Shown: positions 1 to 7,150, counted from the stretch's first letter. The stretch is DNA of 17,419 bases from an uncultured beta proteobacterium (GCA_903920405.1 CAIXMC010000053.1:1-17419), one strand, 5' to 3'. Numbers and translations are program-made. The notes: a model not told the origin generated them from the letters alone.

Positions 1-133
1 AATTTTTCATTATTTGGAATCTTGTTTTTGCAGGTTACATGAATACAAAATGAAAATCAATAACATACAACTAATGACCTACCATCCAGAAAGTGGGACA
101 GGAAATTGAGGAAAAACCATCGAATTTCGACAG

Positions 134-286
134 CCTAGGGTGGTTATCCAGGGTGAATTTGTTCTGAAGGCAAGTTGTTGAATTTTCGTCATTCCCGCGA
201 AGGCGGGAATCTAGTGCATTCTGGATTCCCGCCTTCGCGGGAATGACGGAACTGGCTGAAGAACCAATTCACCCTGGGTGGTTATC
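134..286. repeat. Nested palindrome carrying two dRS3-like 20-bp repeats
   Basis: Two 20-bp units of the form ATTCCC-N8-GGGAAT lie at 191-210 and 225-244 in opposite orientation, so the pair forms a long hairpin with a short spacer. An outer inverted repeat encloses them: CCAGGGTGAATTTGTTC at 148-164 pairs with the complement of 261-277 at 16 of 17 positions. An 11-bp direct repeat, GGGTGGTTATC, sits at 138-148 and again at 276-286, which could be a target-site duplication. The ATTCCC-N8-GGGAAT pattern is that of the Neisseria dRS3 element; homology here, rather than shared form, is inference. It looks like a non-coding miniature element. Confidence 0.7.
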
Positions 287-305
287 AGTGCATCGCGCCT
301 GAGCA

Positions 306-345
306 TTTTTATTGTTCCCACGCTCTTGGCGTAAGAACGATAAAA
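306..345. repeat. Degenerate GTTCCCACGC hairpin repeat
   Basis: This is an imperfect inverted repeat built on TTGTTCCCACGCTCTTG followed by CGTAAGAACGATAAAA. It resembles the better-preserved copies at 494-597 and 7151-7188 but has several mismatches in the right arm, so it is probably a decayed copy of the same family. Confidence 0.55.
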
Positions 346-405
346 CTATTTTGATAGCTGCCAACGCAATACCCATCTGCATTACAGGCCATTTTGACAC
401 TTGAA
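346..405. repeat. Possible Comamonadaceae-type dispersed intergenic repeat
   Basis: The stretch contains TTTTGATAGCTGCCAACGC and, shortly after, ACAGGCCATTTTGACACTTG. This arrangement (TAGCTGC..CGC, then AGGCC and TTTGAC) resembles a short dispersed intergenic repeat I recall from Comamonadaceae genomes. The identification is from memory and no second complete copy lies in this window. Confidence 0.35.
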
Positions 406-493
406 AATTGCGGATAAACGTGTTGGATTGAAGTCTGTCGCCAGCAGCCTACATGGAGCGTTTTGCTGCGCTTGGCAGAGGGTTTGCAGTATT

Positions 494-597
494 TATTTTT
501 ATCGTTCCCACGCTCCTGCGTGGGAACGTGGTTAGTTTGGATATGAGCGTGTGGTGAGGCTGCGTTCCTACGCAGGAGCGTTGGAACGATAAAAATA
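494..597. repeat. Inverted pair of GTTCCCACGC hairpin repeats
   Basis: Two hairpin units face each other. The left one (501-528) contains CGTTCCCACGC and GCGTGGGAACG; the right one (562-590) contains GCGTTCCTACGC and GCGTTGGAACGATAAAA. The outer arms, TATTTTTATCGTTCC at the left and its complement at the right, also pair, so the whole block of about 104 bp is a palindrome of palindromes. It lies just downstream of the stop of the 628-2907 gene and could form strong secondary structure at its transcript end, but there is no classical U-tract terminator. Confidence 0.7.
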
Positions 598-627
598 CAT
601 AGGGATATGGTTACAGTGTCAGGTGAA

Positions 628-2907
628 TCAACGCGCCACCTGCTTTTGCCGCACCAATTCCTCAAACCCCGCCAAGGGGATGGGGCGACTAAACAAATAA
701 CCCTGGTAGGCCAGACAGCCTGAGCTGGCCAGAAAATCCATTTGTTCCTGGGTTTCAACACCCTCGGCAATCACGCCTAGTCCCAGGCCTTGTGCCAGGG
801 CCACAATGGTTTTGGCAATGGCGGCATCGTTGGGGTCAATCAGCACATCGCGAACAAATGCTTGATCAATCTTCAATTGATCAAGTGGCAAACGCTTGAG
901 GTAAGACAGGGAAGAGTAGCCGGTGCCAAAGTCATCCAGTGCAAAGCTCACGCCATGTGTTTTCAGGATGCTCATTTTTCTGACAATTTCCTCGACTTTA
1001 TCAACCATCATGCTCTCAGTCAGTTCGAGCTTGAGCCGTTCTGGGTTGGCACCACTGGCATGGAGTGCTGAAAGCACCTGATCCACAAAATCAGTTTGTT
1101 TGAATTGCAGCGCACTGACATTGACCGCCACCGTCAGTTCGGCCATCTCGCTTTTGTGTTCCCAAAGCGCCAGTTGCTGACAAACCATTTCCAATACCCA
1201 TTGACCCAAGGGTAGGATCAAGCCGGTTTCTTCGGTCAAAGGAATGAAATGCAATGGCGGCACAAGGCCACGTTTTGGATGTTGCCAGCGCAAGAGCACT
1301 TCAGCACCGGTGACCTGGCCTGTGTGCGTCACTTGGGCCTGGTAGTAAAGCACGAACTGTTTGGCATGCCATGCCTGGCGTAAATCGTATTCCAGCGCTG
1401 CGCGTTCTCGCACCACTTTTTCCATGCTGGGGTCAAAGAAACGCAAGGTGTTACGTCCTGCATCCTTGGATTTGTACATGGCCAGTTCAGCCTGCTTCAT
1501 GAGTTCATCCGCAGGCATCTGTGTGTCACCAAACACGGTGATGCCAAGACTGGCCGTGCTGTGATGCGAGACCCCCTCCACCTCATACGGTTCGTTGAGT
1601 GCAATGCGTATTTTTTGCGCCACCGTTTCTATGGCGTTGGCTGCCTCCACCATGTTCGCGTTCAGGCTGGCCAGTACTATCACCACAACAAATTCATCAC
1701 CGCCTATGCGGGCGACGGTGTCTCCTTCTCGCACACAGTAAGTCAGTCGCTCTGCAACCTGTTTGAGCAAACTGTTACCCCGATCATGGCCCAGGGTGTC
1801 GTTCAGGTTCTTGAAATTGTCCAGATCAATAACGACCAGCGCACCACATGTGCCGTTGCGAGTACAGGCCGTCATGGCTTGTCTGAGTCGATCCATCAAC
1901 AAAACGCGATTGGGCAGGCCTGTGAGCTGATCAAAAAATGCCAATGCATTGATTTTTTCTTCCGCCTTTTTTTGCTTGGTCATGTCGTGGTGTTCACCGA
2001 CGTAATGCGTGACGCTGCCATCATCACCTTTGACGGCTGAAACGGTCAGCCATTTGGGATAAATCTCGCCATTTTTGCGACGACCCCAGATTTCGCCCTG
2101 CCAGCCACCAGTGTCCTGAATGGTTTGCCACATGGTTTGATAAAAATGGGTATCGTGATATCCTGATTTGAGCAAGCGCGGGTTCTTGCCTACCACATCT
2201 TCAGCCGTGAACCCCGTAACTTGGGTAAATGCCTGATTGACCCGAAGAATCACGCTATGGGCATCGGTGATCACCATGCATTCCTGAGACTCAAAAGCGA
2301 CTGCTGAAATGCGCAATTGTTCTTGCGAATGCAGGCGCTCGGTCATGTCGCGAATGGCACAGACAAAAACAACGCCCTGCGCCGTGGTGACACTGCTTAA
2401 TCTGATTTCCACATCACATTCACTGCCATCTTTTTTCAGCGACTGGAAATGGACACCCTGGCTCATTTGCTGTGCCATGGAGGAGGTGGCAAACGCATCA
2501 CGACGCTGTGCGTACGCCGCCCGATAACGCAACGGTATTATTTTTTCAATTGACTGCCCCACCAAATCTGCCTCGGTGAACCCCAGCAGGTGTTCGACTT
2601 GTCGGTTGATCAGGGTGATGATGTCGTGCGTGTCGATCACCAGCATGGCATCTGGACTGGCATCAAAAATGGCGTGTTGCAGTGCTTCGCTGGCTTGCCG
2701 ATCAAAATGAAAATCAGCAGGCAATTGACTGTGGTACTGCACCAGGCGTTCCAGCAACTCTTTTGCTAATGGATTTTTGGCAACATCAAACGAGCGGGTA
2801 CCCACCAGATGAAGATCAATGTCATCGCCTTCTTTCAGGTCAAGCGCTTCTACCAGGATTGCTGGAAAACGCACTGCCAACGAATCACCCCATTTGGAAA
2901 CTTGCAT
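628..2907 (-). CDS. AbrB/antitoxin-PAS-PAS-GGDEF-EAL fusion, c-di-GMP signalling protein
   Basis: This 759-residue soluble protein combines a transcription-factor-like module with c-di-GMP synthesis and degradation domains. Residues 1 to about 75 look like a whole MazE/VapB-type AbrB antitoxin: MQVSKWGDSLAVRFP at the start, KEGDDI near 25-30, and LPADFHFDR at 62-70, the C-terminal toxin-binding signature of such antitoxins. The usual KWGNS reads KWGDS. Two PAS domains follow (about 78-195 and 199-315), with no membrane segment. The GGDEF domain (about 320-492) has an intact GGDEF at 402-406 and an RxxD inhibitory site (REGD, 393-396). The EAL domain (about 505-750) reads EVL instead of EAL, but keeps the first Glu (536), ELTES, DDFGTGYSS (658-666), KID (679-681) and AEGVE. 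The start is the ATG at 2907; the upstream Shine-Dalgarno is weak. No PIN or other toxin gene is adjacent. A regulator whose DNA binding depends on c-di-GMP state is possible but inferred. Confidence 0.93.
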   Translation of the reverse strand: MQVSKWGDSLAVRFPAILVEALDLKEGDDIDLHLVGTRSFDVAKNPLAKELLERLVQYHSQLPADFHFDRQASEALQHAIFDASPDAMLVIDTHDIITLINRQVEHLLGFTEADLVGQSIEKIIPLRYRAAYAQRRDAFATSSMAQQMSQGVHFQSLKKDGSECDVEIRLSSVTTAQGVVFVCAIRDMTERLHSQEQLRISAVAFESQECMVITDAHSVILRVNQAFTQVTGFTAEDVVGKNPRLLKSGYHDTHFYQTMWQTIQDTGGWQGEIWGRRKNGEIYPKWLTVSAVKGDDGSVTHYVGEHHDMTKQKKAEEKINALAFFDQLTGLPNRVLLMDRLRQAMTACTRNGTCGALVVIDLDNFKNLNDTLGHDRGNSLLKQVAERLTYCVREGDTVARIGGDEFVVVIVLASLNANMVEAANAIETVAQKIRIALNEPYEVEGVSHHSTASLGITVFGDTQMPADELMKQAELAMYKSKDAGRNTLRFFDPSMEKVVRERAALEYDLRQAWHAKQFVLYYQAQVTHTGQVTGAEVLLRWQHPKRGLVPPLHFIPLTEETGLILPLGQWVLEMVCQQLALWEHKSEMAELTVAVNVSALQFKQTDFVDQVLSALHASGANPERLKLELTESMMVDKVEEIVRKMSILKTHGVSFALDDFGTGYSSLSYLKRLPLDQLKIDQAFVRDVLIDPNDAAIAKTIVALAQGLGLGVIAEGVETQEQMDFLASSGCLAYQGYLFSRPIPLAGFEELVRQKQVAR

Positions 2908-2923
2908 AAGAGATTCTCACTTG

Positions 2924-3082
2924 GGATATGGTCCGCAATAAGTTCCGTATTTGGCCGTCTGAGTTGGGATGCAGTGCCAGGCGCAAATCGCGCAGTGTGG
3001 CCCAGCCACATAAGCGATTTGTAACGACGCAGTGCGCCCAAATCTGACGAGCCAAATGCGAAACTTATTGTTGACCATATCC
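2924..3082. repeat. Long intergenic palindrome of the GGATATGGTC family
   Basis: The left arm (2924-2968) begins GGATATGGTC and ends TTGGG. The right arm (3037-3082) is its imperfect complement, ending GACCATATCC; about 80 percent of the bases pair with one or two gaps. Complementarity continues inward (CAAATCGC against GCGATTTG) to a central TGTGGC-CCA-GCCACA at 2996-3010. It fills most of the 195-bp gap between pyrC' and the AbrB-fusion gene and contains no credible ORF. A half copy lies at 6891-6942 and a fragment at 13892-13909. It could be a miniature transposable or REP-like element; transcribed, it would fold into a strong hairpin between the two genes. Confidence 0.75.
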
Positions 3083-3102
3083 TTGATGTACACCTTCATA
3101 AC

Positions 3103-4410
3103 TCAACGTGCCTGATACGCCACCCGTCCCCCCACCACGGTCGCACGAACTCGTCCGGGCAGTTCATAACCCCCAAACGGTGTGTGCTTGCCTTGACTGA
3201 TCAAAGAAGATGCCTGTACCGTCCAGAAAGCGTGTGGATCAAATACACACACATCTGCCAAACCACCCACCTGCAAATGCCCGGTGCGCCCCATTCGAGA
3301 ACCCAAAGCGTTACCCAAAACACCGGCAGGGCAACAAGTGACGGTGGCCAAGGCACGCAACAGGTTCACGCCGCAGTCAAGATGCCACTTGTAGGCCAGA
3401 TTCAATAACAACTCCAGCCCGGTCGCACCTGCTTCAGCGTCTGCAAAAGGCAAGGTTTTGGCATCTTCGCCAACGGGCGTGTGATCGGATACCAGCGCAT
3501 CAAGAGTGCCATCCATCAAACCGGTGCGCAAGGCATCCCGGTCACGCTGCTGGCGCAAAGGTGGGTTCAGGCGCGCACGGCTGTCAAAGTAACCCATGTC
3601 CATATCGGTCAGATGCAGTGAATTGATGCTCACATCACAGCTCACAGCCAAGCCCTGTGATTTAGCCTGTCGCACCAGTTCAACACCGTCGGCGCTGCTG
3701 ATGCGGCACACATGCACACGCGCACCTGTTGCGCGCATCAGTTCAAAAATGGTGTGCAGTGCAATGGTTTCAGCCATCACGGGGATGCCACAAAGCCCCA
3801 TGCGTGTTGCCAAGGCGCCACTGGCAGCTACTCCCGTGCCCAGCCAGGCATCCTGTGGGCGAAGCCACACAGCGTACCCGAAGGTACTGGCGTATTGCAT
3901 GGCACGCTTCAACACCTGTGTATTGGTCAGGGCGACATCGGCTTGACTGAAAGCCACGCAACCGGCCTCCGAGAGTTCAACCATCTCGGTAATCATTTCG
4001 CCTTGCAGGTTGCGAGTCAAGGCACCCAAGGGATAGACCCTCGCCTGCTGCAATTTTTCTGCCCGAAAACGCAGCATTTCCACCAGACCAGGCTCATCGA
4101 GCACGGGGTCGGTGTCTGGCAGGCAGACCAGACTGGTGATACCGCCGGCCATGGCAGCACTCATTTCAGATTCGAGCATGCGCGCATGTTCGTTACCCGG
4201 TTCACGTAGCCGAACAGCCAAATCTACCAAACCCGGCAAGACCCAGCAGCCCTTGGCATCAATGACTTGCTTTGGCTGAAAATCAGATGCTATATTTTTA
4301 ATAGCTATCACCGCGCCACCAGCAAGGGCTACATCCACTTTTTCATCAAAACCACTGGACGGATCCATCACCCGACCGCCCTGAATTAACACACTTGTTT
4401 GATTGTTCAT
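3103..4410 (-). CDS. pyrC': Dihydroorotase-like subunit (PyrC'/PyrX) of aspartate transcarbamoylase, probably non-catalytic
   Basis: The product belongs to the amidohydrolase/dihydroorotase family (435 residues from the ATG at 4410). It should be a structural partner of PyrB in the dodecameric ATCase known from Pseudomonas and relatives. The family frame is clear: VLPGLVD near 57-63, LREPG at 68-72, SDHTP at 308-312 and a C-terminal GRVRATVVGG. The zinc-ligand motif DxHxH reads DLAVR (63-67), so both histidines are missing. The strand ending in the next His ligand reads HVCRISS (233-239), and the HAED-type site is also absent. Catalytic dihydroorotase activity is therefore unlikely. An in-frame start 30 bases further upstream (4440) lies inside pyrB and is not preferred. 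The ATG follows the pyrB stop by 7 bp, indicating translational coupling. The true dihydroorotase must be encoded elsewhere. Confidence 0.92.
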   Translation of the reverse strand: MNNQTSVLIQGGRVMDPSSGFDEKVDVALAGGAVIAIKNIASDFQPKQVIDAKGCWVLPGLVDLAVRLREPGNEHARMLESEMSAAMAGGITSLVCLPDTDPVLDEPGLVEMLRFRAEKLQQARVYPLGALTRNLQGEMITEMVELSEAGCVAFSQADVALTNTQVLKRAMQYASTFGYAVWLRPQDAWLGTGVAASGALATRMGLCGIPVMAETIALHTIFELMRATGARVHVCRISSADGVELVRQAKSQGLAVSCDVSINSLHLTDMDMGYFDSRARLNPPLRQQRDRDALRTGLMDGTLDALVSDHTPVGEDAKTLPFADAEAGATGLELLLNLAYKWHLDCGVNLLRALATVTCCPAGVLGNALGSRMGRTGHLQVGGLADVCVFDPHAFWTVQASSLISQGKHTPFGGYELPGRVRATVVGGRVAYQAR

Positions 4411-4417
4411 TTTGATC

Positions 4418-5380
4418 TCAGGCTTCGTTGCCCGCCACAATGCTCATCACCGCCATGCGCACAGCAATGCCAAAAGTGACTTGCGGCAAGATGACGCTCT
4501 GGCTGCCATCGACCACTGCCGAATCAATTTCAACGCCCCGATTGATGGGGCCGGGGTGCATCACGATGGCATGGGGCTTGGCCAACTGCAGTTTGTCTTG
4601 CGTTAAGCCAAAACTTTTGAAAAATTCCTGGCTGGAAGGCAGCAAAGCACCGCTCATGCGTTCATTTTGCAAGCGCAGCATGATGATGACATCGCAACCC
4701 TTGATACCCTCGGTCAGGGTGTGGCACACCCGAACGCCCATGGGCGCCACATCATCTGGCACCAGGGTTTTGGGGCCGACTACGCGAACCTCGGCACATC
4801 CCAATGTGGTCAGGGCATGAATGTCCGAGCGTGCCACCCTTGAATGCAAAACGTCGCCCACAATGGCCACGGTCAAATTGGAAAAATCTCCCTTGTAGTG
4901 CCGTATGGTGTACATGTCCAACAAAGCCTGTGTGGGGTGAGCGTGACTACCATCACCCGCATTGATAACGTGAACATGGGGTGCGACGTGCTGGGCAATC
5001 AAATACGGGGCACCAGACTCGCTGTGGCGCACCACAAAAATATCAGCAGCCATGGCGCTCAAGTTGGCAATGGTGTCAAGCAGAGATTCACCTTTGGATG
5101 CCGATGATCGGGCAATATCCAGGTTAATGACATCGGCACTCAGCCGTGTGGCGGCAATTTCAAAGGTGGTTCGGGTTCGTGTGGAATTTTCAAAAAACAA
5201 ATTAAAAACACTTTTGCCACGCAGCAAGGGCACTTTCTTGACCTCTCGGTTGTTGACGGAAACAAAGTTGGTGGCAGTATCGAGCACATGGGTCAAAATG
5301 CTTTTGGGCAGACCCTCTGTGGAGAGCAGATGGATGAGTTCACCCTGTTGATTAAGCTGCGGGTTGCGTTGGTTTAGCAT
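4418..5380 (-). CDS. pyrB: Aspartate carbamoyltransferase catalytic subunit
   Basis: The enzyme condenses carbamoyl phosphate with L-aspartate to N-carbamoyl-L-aspartate, the committed step of pyrimidine synthesis, in the cytoplasm. The carbamoyl-phosphate site STRTR lies at residues 66-70, the SASKGES loop near 93-99, HPTQALLD at 148-155, and [12 protein letters not shown] in the C-terminal third. At 320 residues the length is normal for class A ATCases of Burkholderiales. The ATG at 5380 is chosen; an in-frame TTG at 5386 would add only two residues. The start overlaps the end of pyrR by 7 bp, so translation is probably coupled. The following gene encodes the dihydroorotase-like partner needed for the holoenzyme. 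No PyrI regulatory subunit is present, as expected for this class. Confidence 0.97.
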   Translation of the reverse strand: MLNQRNPQLNQQGELIHLLSTEGLPKSILTHVLDTATNFVSVNNREVKKVPLLRGKSVFNLFFENSTRTRTTFEIAATRLSADVINLDIARSSASKGESLLDTIANLSAMAADIFVVRHSESGAPYLIAQHVAPHVHVINAGDGSHAHPTQALLDMYTIRHYKGDFSNLTVAIVGDVLHSRVARSDIHALTTLGCAEVRVVGPKTLVPDDVAPMGVRVCHTLTEGIKGCDVIIMLRLQNERMSGALLPSSQEFFKSFGLTQDKLQLAKPHAIVMHPGPINRGVEIDSAVVDGSQSVILPQVTFGIAVRMAVMSIVAGNEA

Positions 5381-5880
5381 GAGCAATGGTCTTTCACGTT
5401 GAAGGTGAATCGACCGGCTTCATCTTGCTGTAGTCTGAGTGATTGTGTGCAAGGCAAGCTGATACGCGCAGCATAAACATCGGCCTGAATAGGCAATTCG
5501 CGTCCGCCGCGATCGACCAAAACGGCCAGTTTGACACTGGCCGGTCGGCCAAAGTCAAACAGTTCGTTGATGACAGCACGCACCGTGCGACCCGTGAACA
5601 GCACATCATCGAGCAAATAGATATGAGCTTGATTAACATCAAATGGAATTTGTGTCTGTGCAGCAGCAGCCATGCCACGGCGAGCGTAATCGTCGCGGTG
5701 CATGGCTGATGAAATGATGCCTACAGATTCTGTGAGCGCCAAGTCCCGCCAAAGCCGCTCAGCCAGCCAAACACCGCCAGAGGTGATGCCAACCAGGTGA
5801 GTGCCAGGTCTGACTTGGTTGCGCATGTTGAGTGCCAAATCAGCGTACAGTGCCTCGGCATCAAGTGCAAGCAAACTCAT
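5374..5880 (-). CDS. pyrR: PyrR-type pyrimidine regulator / uracil phosphoribosyltransferase
   Basis: The protein is a type I phosphoribosyltransferase of 168 residues. The PRPP-binding signature [15 protein letters not shown] covers 88-102, with the two aspartates at 91-92 and TGRT at 96-99. [13 protein letters not shown] (31-43) matches the PPi-loop region, and HRDDYARRG (61-69) corresponds to the YRDD segment of PyrR. PyrR proteins convert uracil and PRPP to UMP, and in Gram-positive bacteria they also bind pyr mRNA leaders to control attenuation. Whether the RNA-binding role exists here is unknown, and I saw no PyrR-type leader in the operon. It overlaps ruvX by 4 bp (ATGA-type junction) and pyrB by 7 bp, so it belongs to the same transcript. 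Two cysteines lie at the very C-terminus (CSC). Confidence 0.92.
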   Translation of the reverse strand: MSLLALDAEALYADLALNMRNQVRPGTHLVGITSGGVWLAERLWRDLALTESVGIISSAMHRDDYARRGMAAAAQTQIPFDVNQAHIYLLDDVLFTGRTVRAVINELFDFGRPASVKLAVLVDRGGRELPIQADVYAARISLPCTQSLRLQQDEAGRFTFNVKDHCSC

Positions 5881-6296
5881 GGAAAACTCCTTAAAAACTG
5901 TTCCAAAATGATACAGGCCGCAGCAGCATCAGCATCTTTGGCACCCATGGAGCGTGCCTCTGTGGTGGTGTAACGCTCATCGACTTCAAATACCTGCAAG
6001 CCAAAACGCCCACGCAACTGGCGGGCAAAACGTTGAGCGCGTGCGGTGTTCTCGTGGGCTGCACCATCAGGGTGAAACGGAACACCCAACACCAAGGCAT
6101 CGGGTTGCCACACTTTAAGTTGTTTGGCAACCTCAACAAAACGGGCATCCCCAGAGGCGGTGAGAGTGCCTTGGGGCTGTGCCGTTCTCAGTAGTCGGTT
6201 GCCCACGGCAAAACCCGTGCGTTTCAGACCAAAATCAAGGGCAAGAAAGGTTTGAAAATGCGGGGGAACGTAAGGGAATTCAGGCGTGTCCAACAT
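5877..6296 (-). CDS. ruvX: Putative pre-16S rRNA nuclease / Holliday junction resolvase-like YqgF
   Basis: The 139-residue protein is of the RNase H-like YqgF/RuvX family, which matures the 5' end of 16S rRNA and was first predicted to be a Holliday junction resolvase. The first catalytic Asp is in LALDFGLKRTGFAVG (18-32). LVLGVPFHPDG (69-78) is the second conserved strand, and DERYTT (106-111) carries the conserved Glu. KDADAAAACIILE (120-132) holds the C-terminal acidic residues. All expected acidic positions appear to be present. The start ATG at 6296 lies within the end of yqgE (17-bp overlap), and the stop overlaps pyrR. The yqgE-ruvX-pyrR-pyrB order is typical of betaproteobacteria. Confidence 0.95.
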   Translation of the reverse strand: MLDTPEFPYVPPHFQTFLALDFGLKRTGFAVGNRLLRTAQPQGTLTASGDARFVEVAKQLKVWQPDALVLGVPFHPDGAAHENTARAQRFARQLRGRFGLQVFEVDERYTTTEARSMGAKDADAAAACIILEQFLRSFP

Positions 6297-6879
6297 CGGG
6301 TGAGATCATCCAGGCTTGCAACCCCAACAACTGTAGTGCAGCCGTCCAACGTTGTGCTACGGGGGTATCAAAAATAAGACGACGGTCAGCCACGACGGTC
6401 AGCCAACTGTTGTCGGACAATTCTGACTCCAACTGCCCCTGTCCCCACGCCGAATATCCCAGTGAAATGAGCACTTGACGGGGTCCTGACCCTGTGGATA
6501 ACGCATCCAGAATATCTTTGGATGTGGTCATTTCCAACCCACCGGGGATGCTCAAAGTGGAGGTAAAAACAGAATTTATCGGTTTGTGAGCTTGATCAAA
6601 AATAGGTTCATGCAGTACAAAACCGCGTTCAATTTGTACCGGCCCACCGACAAAGACAGGGGCTGTCGTTAAATCAGTACGCTGCAACGGCAGATCAACC
6701 TGATCAAACAAACCCTTGATGTTGATGCCACAAGGTTTGTTGATGACCAAACCCATGGCCCCATGCAAACCGTGCTCACACAAATAGACAACACTGCGTG
6801 AAAACAGATCATCTTGCAAGCTGGGCATGGCGATCAAAAAATGATTCGTCAGGTTGGTGGGGGCAGAATCTACGGGCAT
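6280..6879 (-). CDS. yqgE: YqgE/AlgH family protein
   Basis: The 199-residue protein matches the AlgH/YqgE (DUF179) family from end to end. LTNHFLIAMPSL (10-21) is the family N-terminus, followed by VVYLCEHG, GAMGLVINKP and VFVGGPVQIERGFVLH; the conserved SLGYSAWGQGQLESEL segment lies in the C-terminal half. No enzymatic role is firmly established for the family; AlgH was linked to alginate regulation in Pseudomonas. It is the first gene of the pyr cluster and overlaps ruvX by 17 bp. The ATG at 6879 has only a weak upstream ribosome-binding sequence. A half copy of the GGATATGGTC repeat begins 12 bp upstream, so the operon promoter lies within or beyond that repeat. Confidence 0.95.
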   Translation of the reverse strand: MPVDSAPTNLTNHFLIAMPSLQDDLFSRSVVYLCEHGLHGAMGLVINKPCGINIKGLFDQVDLPLQRTDLTTAPVFVGGPVQIERGFVLHEPIFDQAHKPINSVFTSTLSIPGGLEMTTSKDILDALSTGSGPRQVLISLGYSAWGQGQLESELSDNSWLTVVADRRLIFDTPVAQRWTAALQLLGLQAWMISPDVGHA

Positions 6880-6890
6880 AAAACGATTTT

Positions 6891-6942
6891 AGGATATGGT
6901 CAGCACTCAGTTTTGCATTTGGCTGTCAGATTTGGGATGCAA
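6891..6942. repeat. Half copy of the GGATATGGTC palindromic repeat
   Basis: The sequence runs GGATATGGTCAGCA, then TTTTGCATTTGGCTGTCAGA and TTTGGGATGCA. It is collinear with both arms of the 2924-3082 palindrome and closest to the right arm read in reverse. The matching opposite arm is missing, although a 15-bp fragment at 7063-7077 may be what is left of the inner part after an AT-rich stretch was inserted or replaced it. Confidence 0.65.
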
Positions 6943-7150
6943 TCTTGGCAGCCTGCCATCATTGTTTTTGAAGTTGTTGATTTATAATGATATTATAAAA
7001 ATTTCACTCTGTTGAAAATTATTTACTGATCAAACAATGACGCATTGAAGTTCAACAGACTCCCAGGCGCAAATTGCTTGTTTTATCTTTAACATGTGAC
7101 TACAATAGTATAAAAATCAATATCTTATGTAGCTTCAGTCGCAGCGATTT

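Noticed and set aside
306..597. Repeated GTTCCCACGC units considered as a CRISPR array.
   Set aside because: Units are palindromic, differ in orientation and spacing and lack regular unique spacers; no cas genes are present.
309..770. Minus-strand open frame of 153 codons over the repeat region and the 3' end of the fusion gene.
   Set aside because: It is built from repeat sequence and antisense/out-of-frame coding DNA, with no family similarity.
861..885. Perfect 10-bp inverted repeat CTTGATCAAT / ATTGATCAAG inside the fusion gene.
   Set aside because: It encodes LDQLKIDQ of the conserved EAL domain motif; the symmetry follows from the LDQ and IDQ residues and their codons rather than a separate element.
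1561..2040. Plus-strand open frame of 159 codons opposite the GGDEF region.
   Set aside because: Antisense shadow of the GGDEF domain with no recognisable motif.
3712..4209. Plus-strand open frame of about 165 codons opposite pyrC'.
   Set aside because: It is antisense to a well-supported gene, matches no family and has no ribosome-binding site; it is a shadow of codon bias.
4285..4315. A TTTTTAATAGCTATCACCGC stretch inside pyrC' resembling part of the dispersed repeat at 346-405.
   Set aside because: The encoded region has the normal length for the family, so there is no sign of an insertion; similarity is probably chance.
4411..4440. Longer pyrC' start giving [10 protein letters not shown] before the family N-terminus.
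   Set aside because: It lies inside the pyrB coding end and adds residues not expected in the family; the ATG at 4410 fits spacing and homology.
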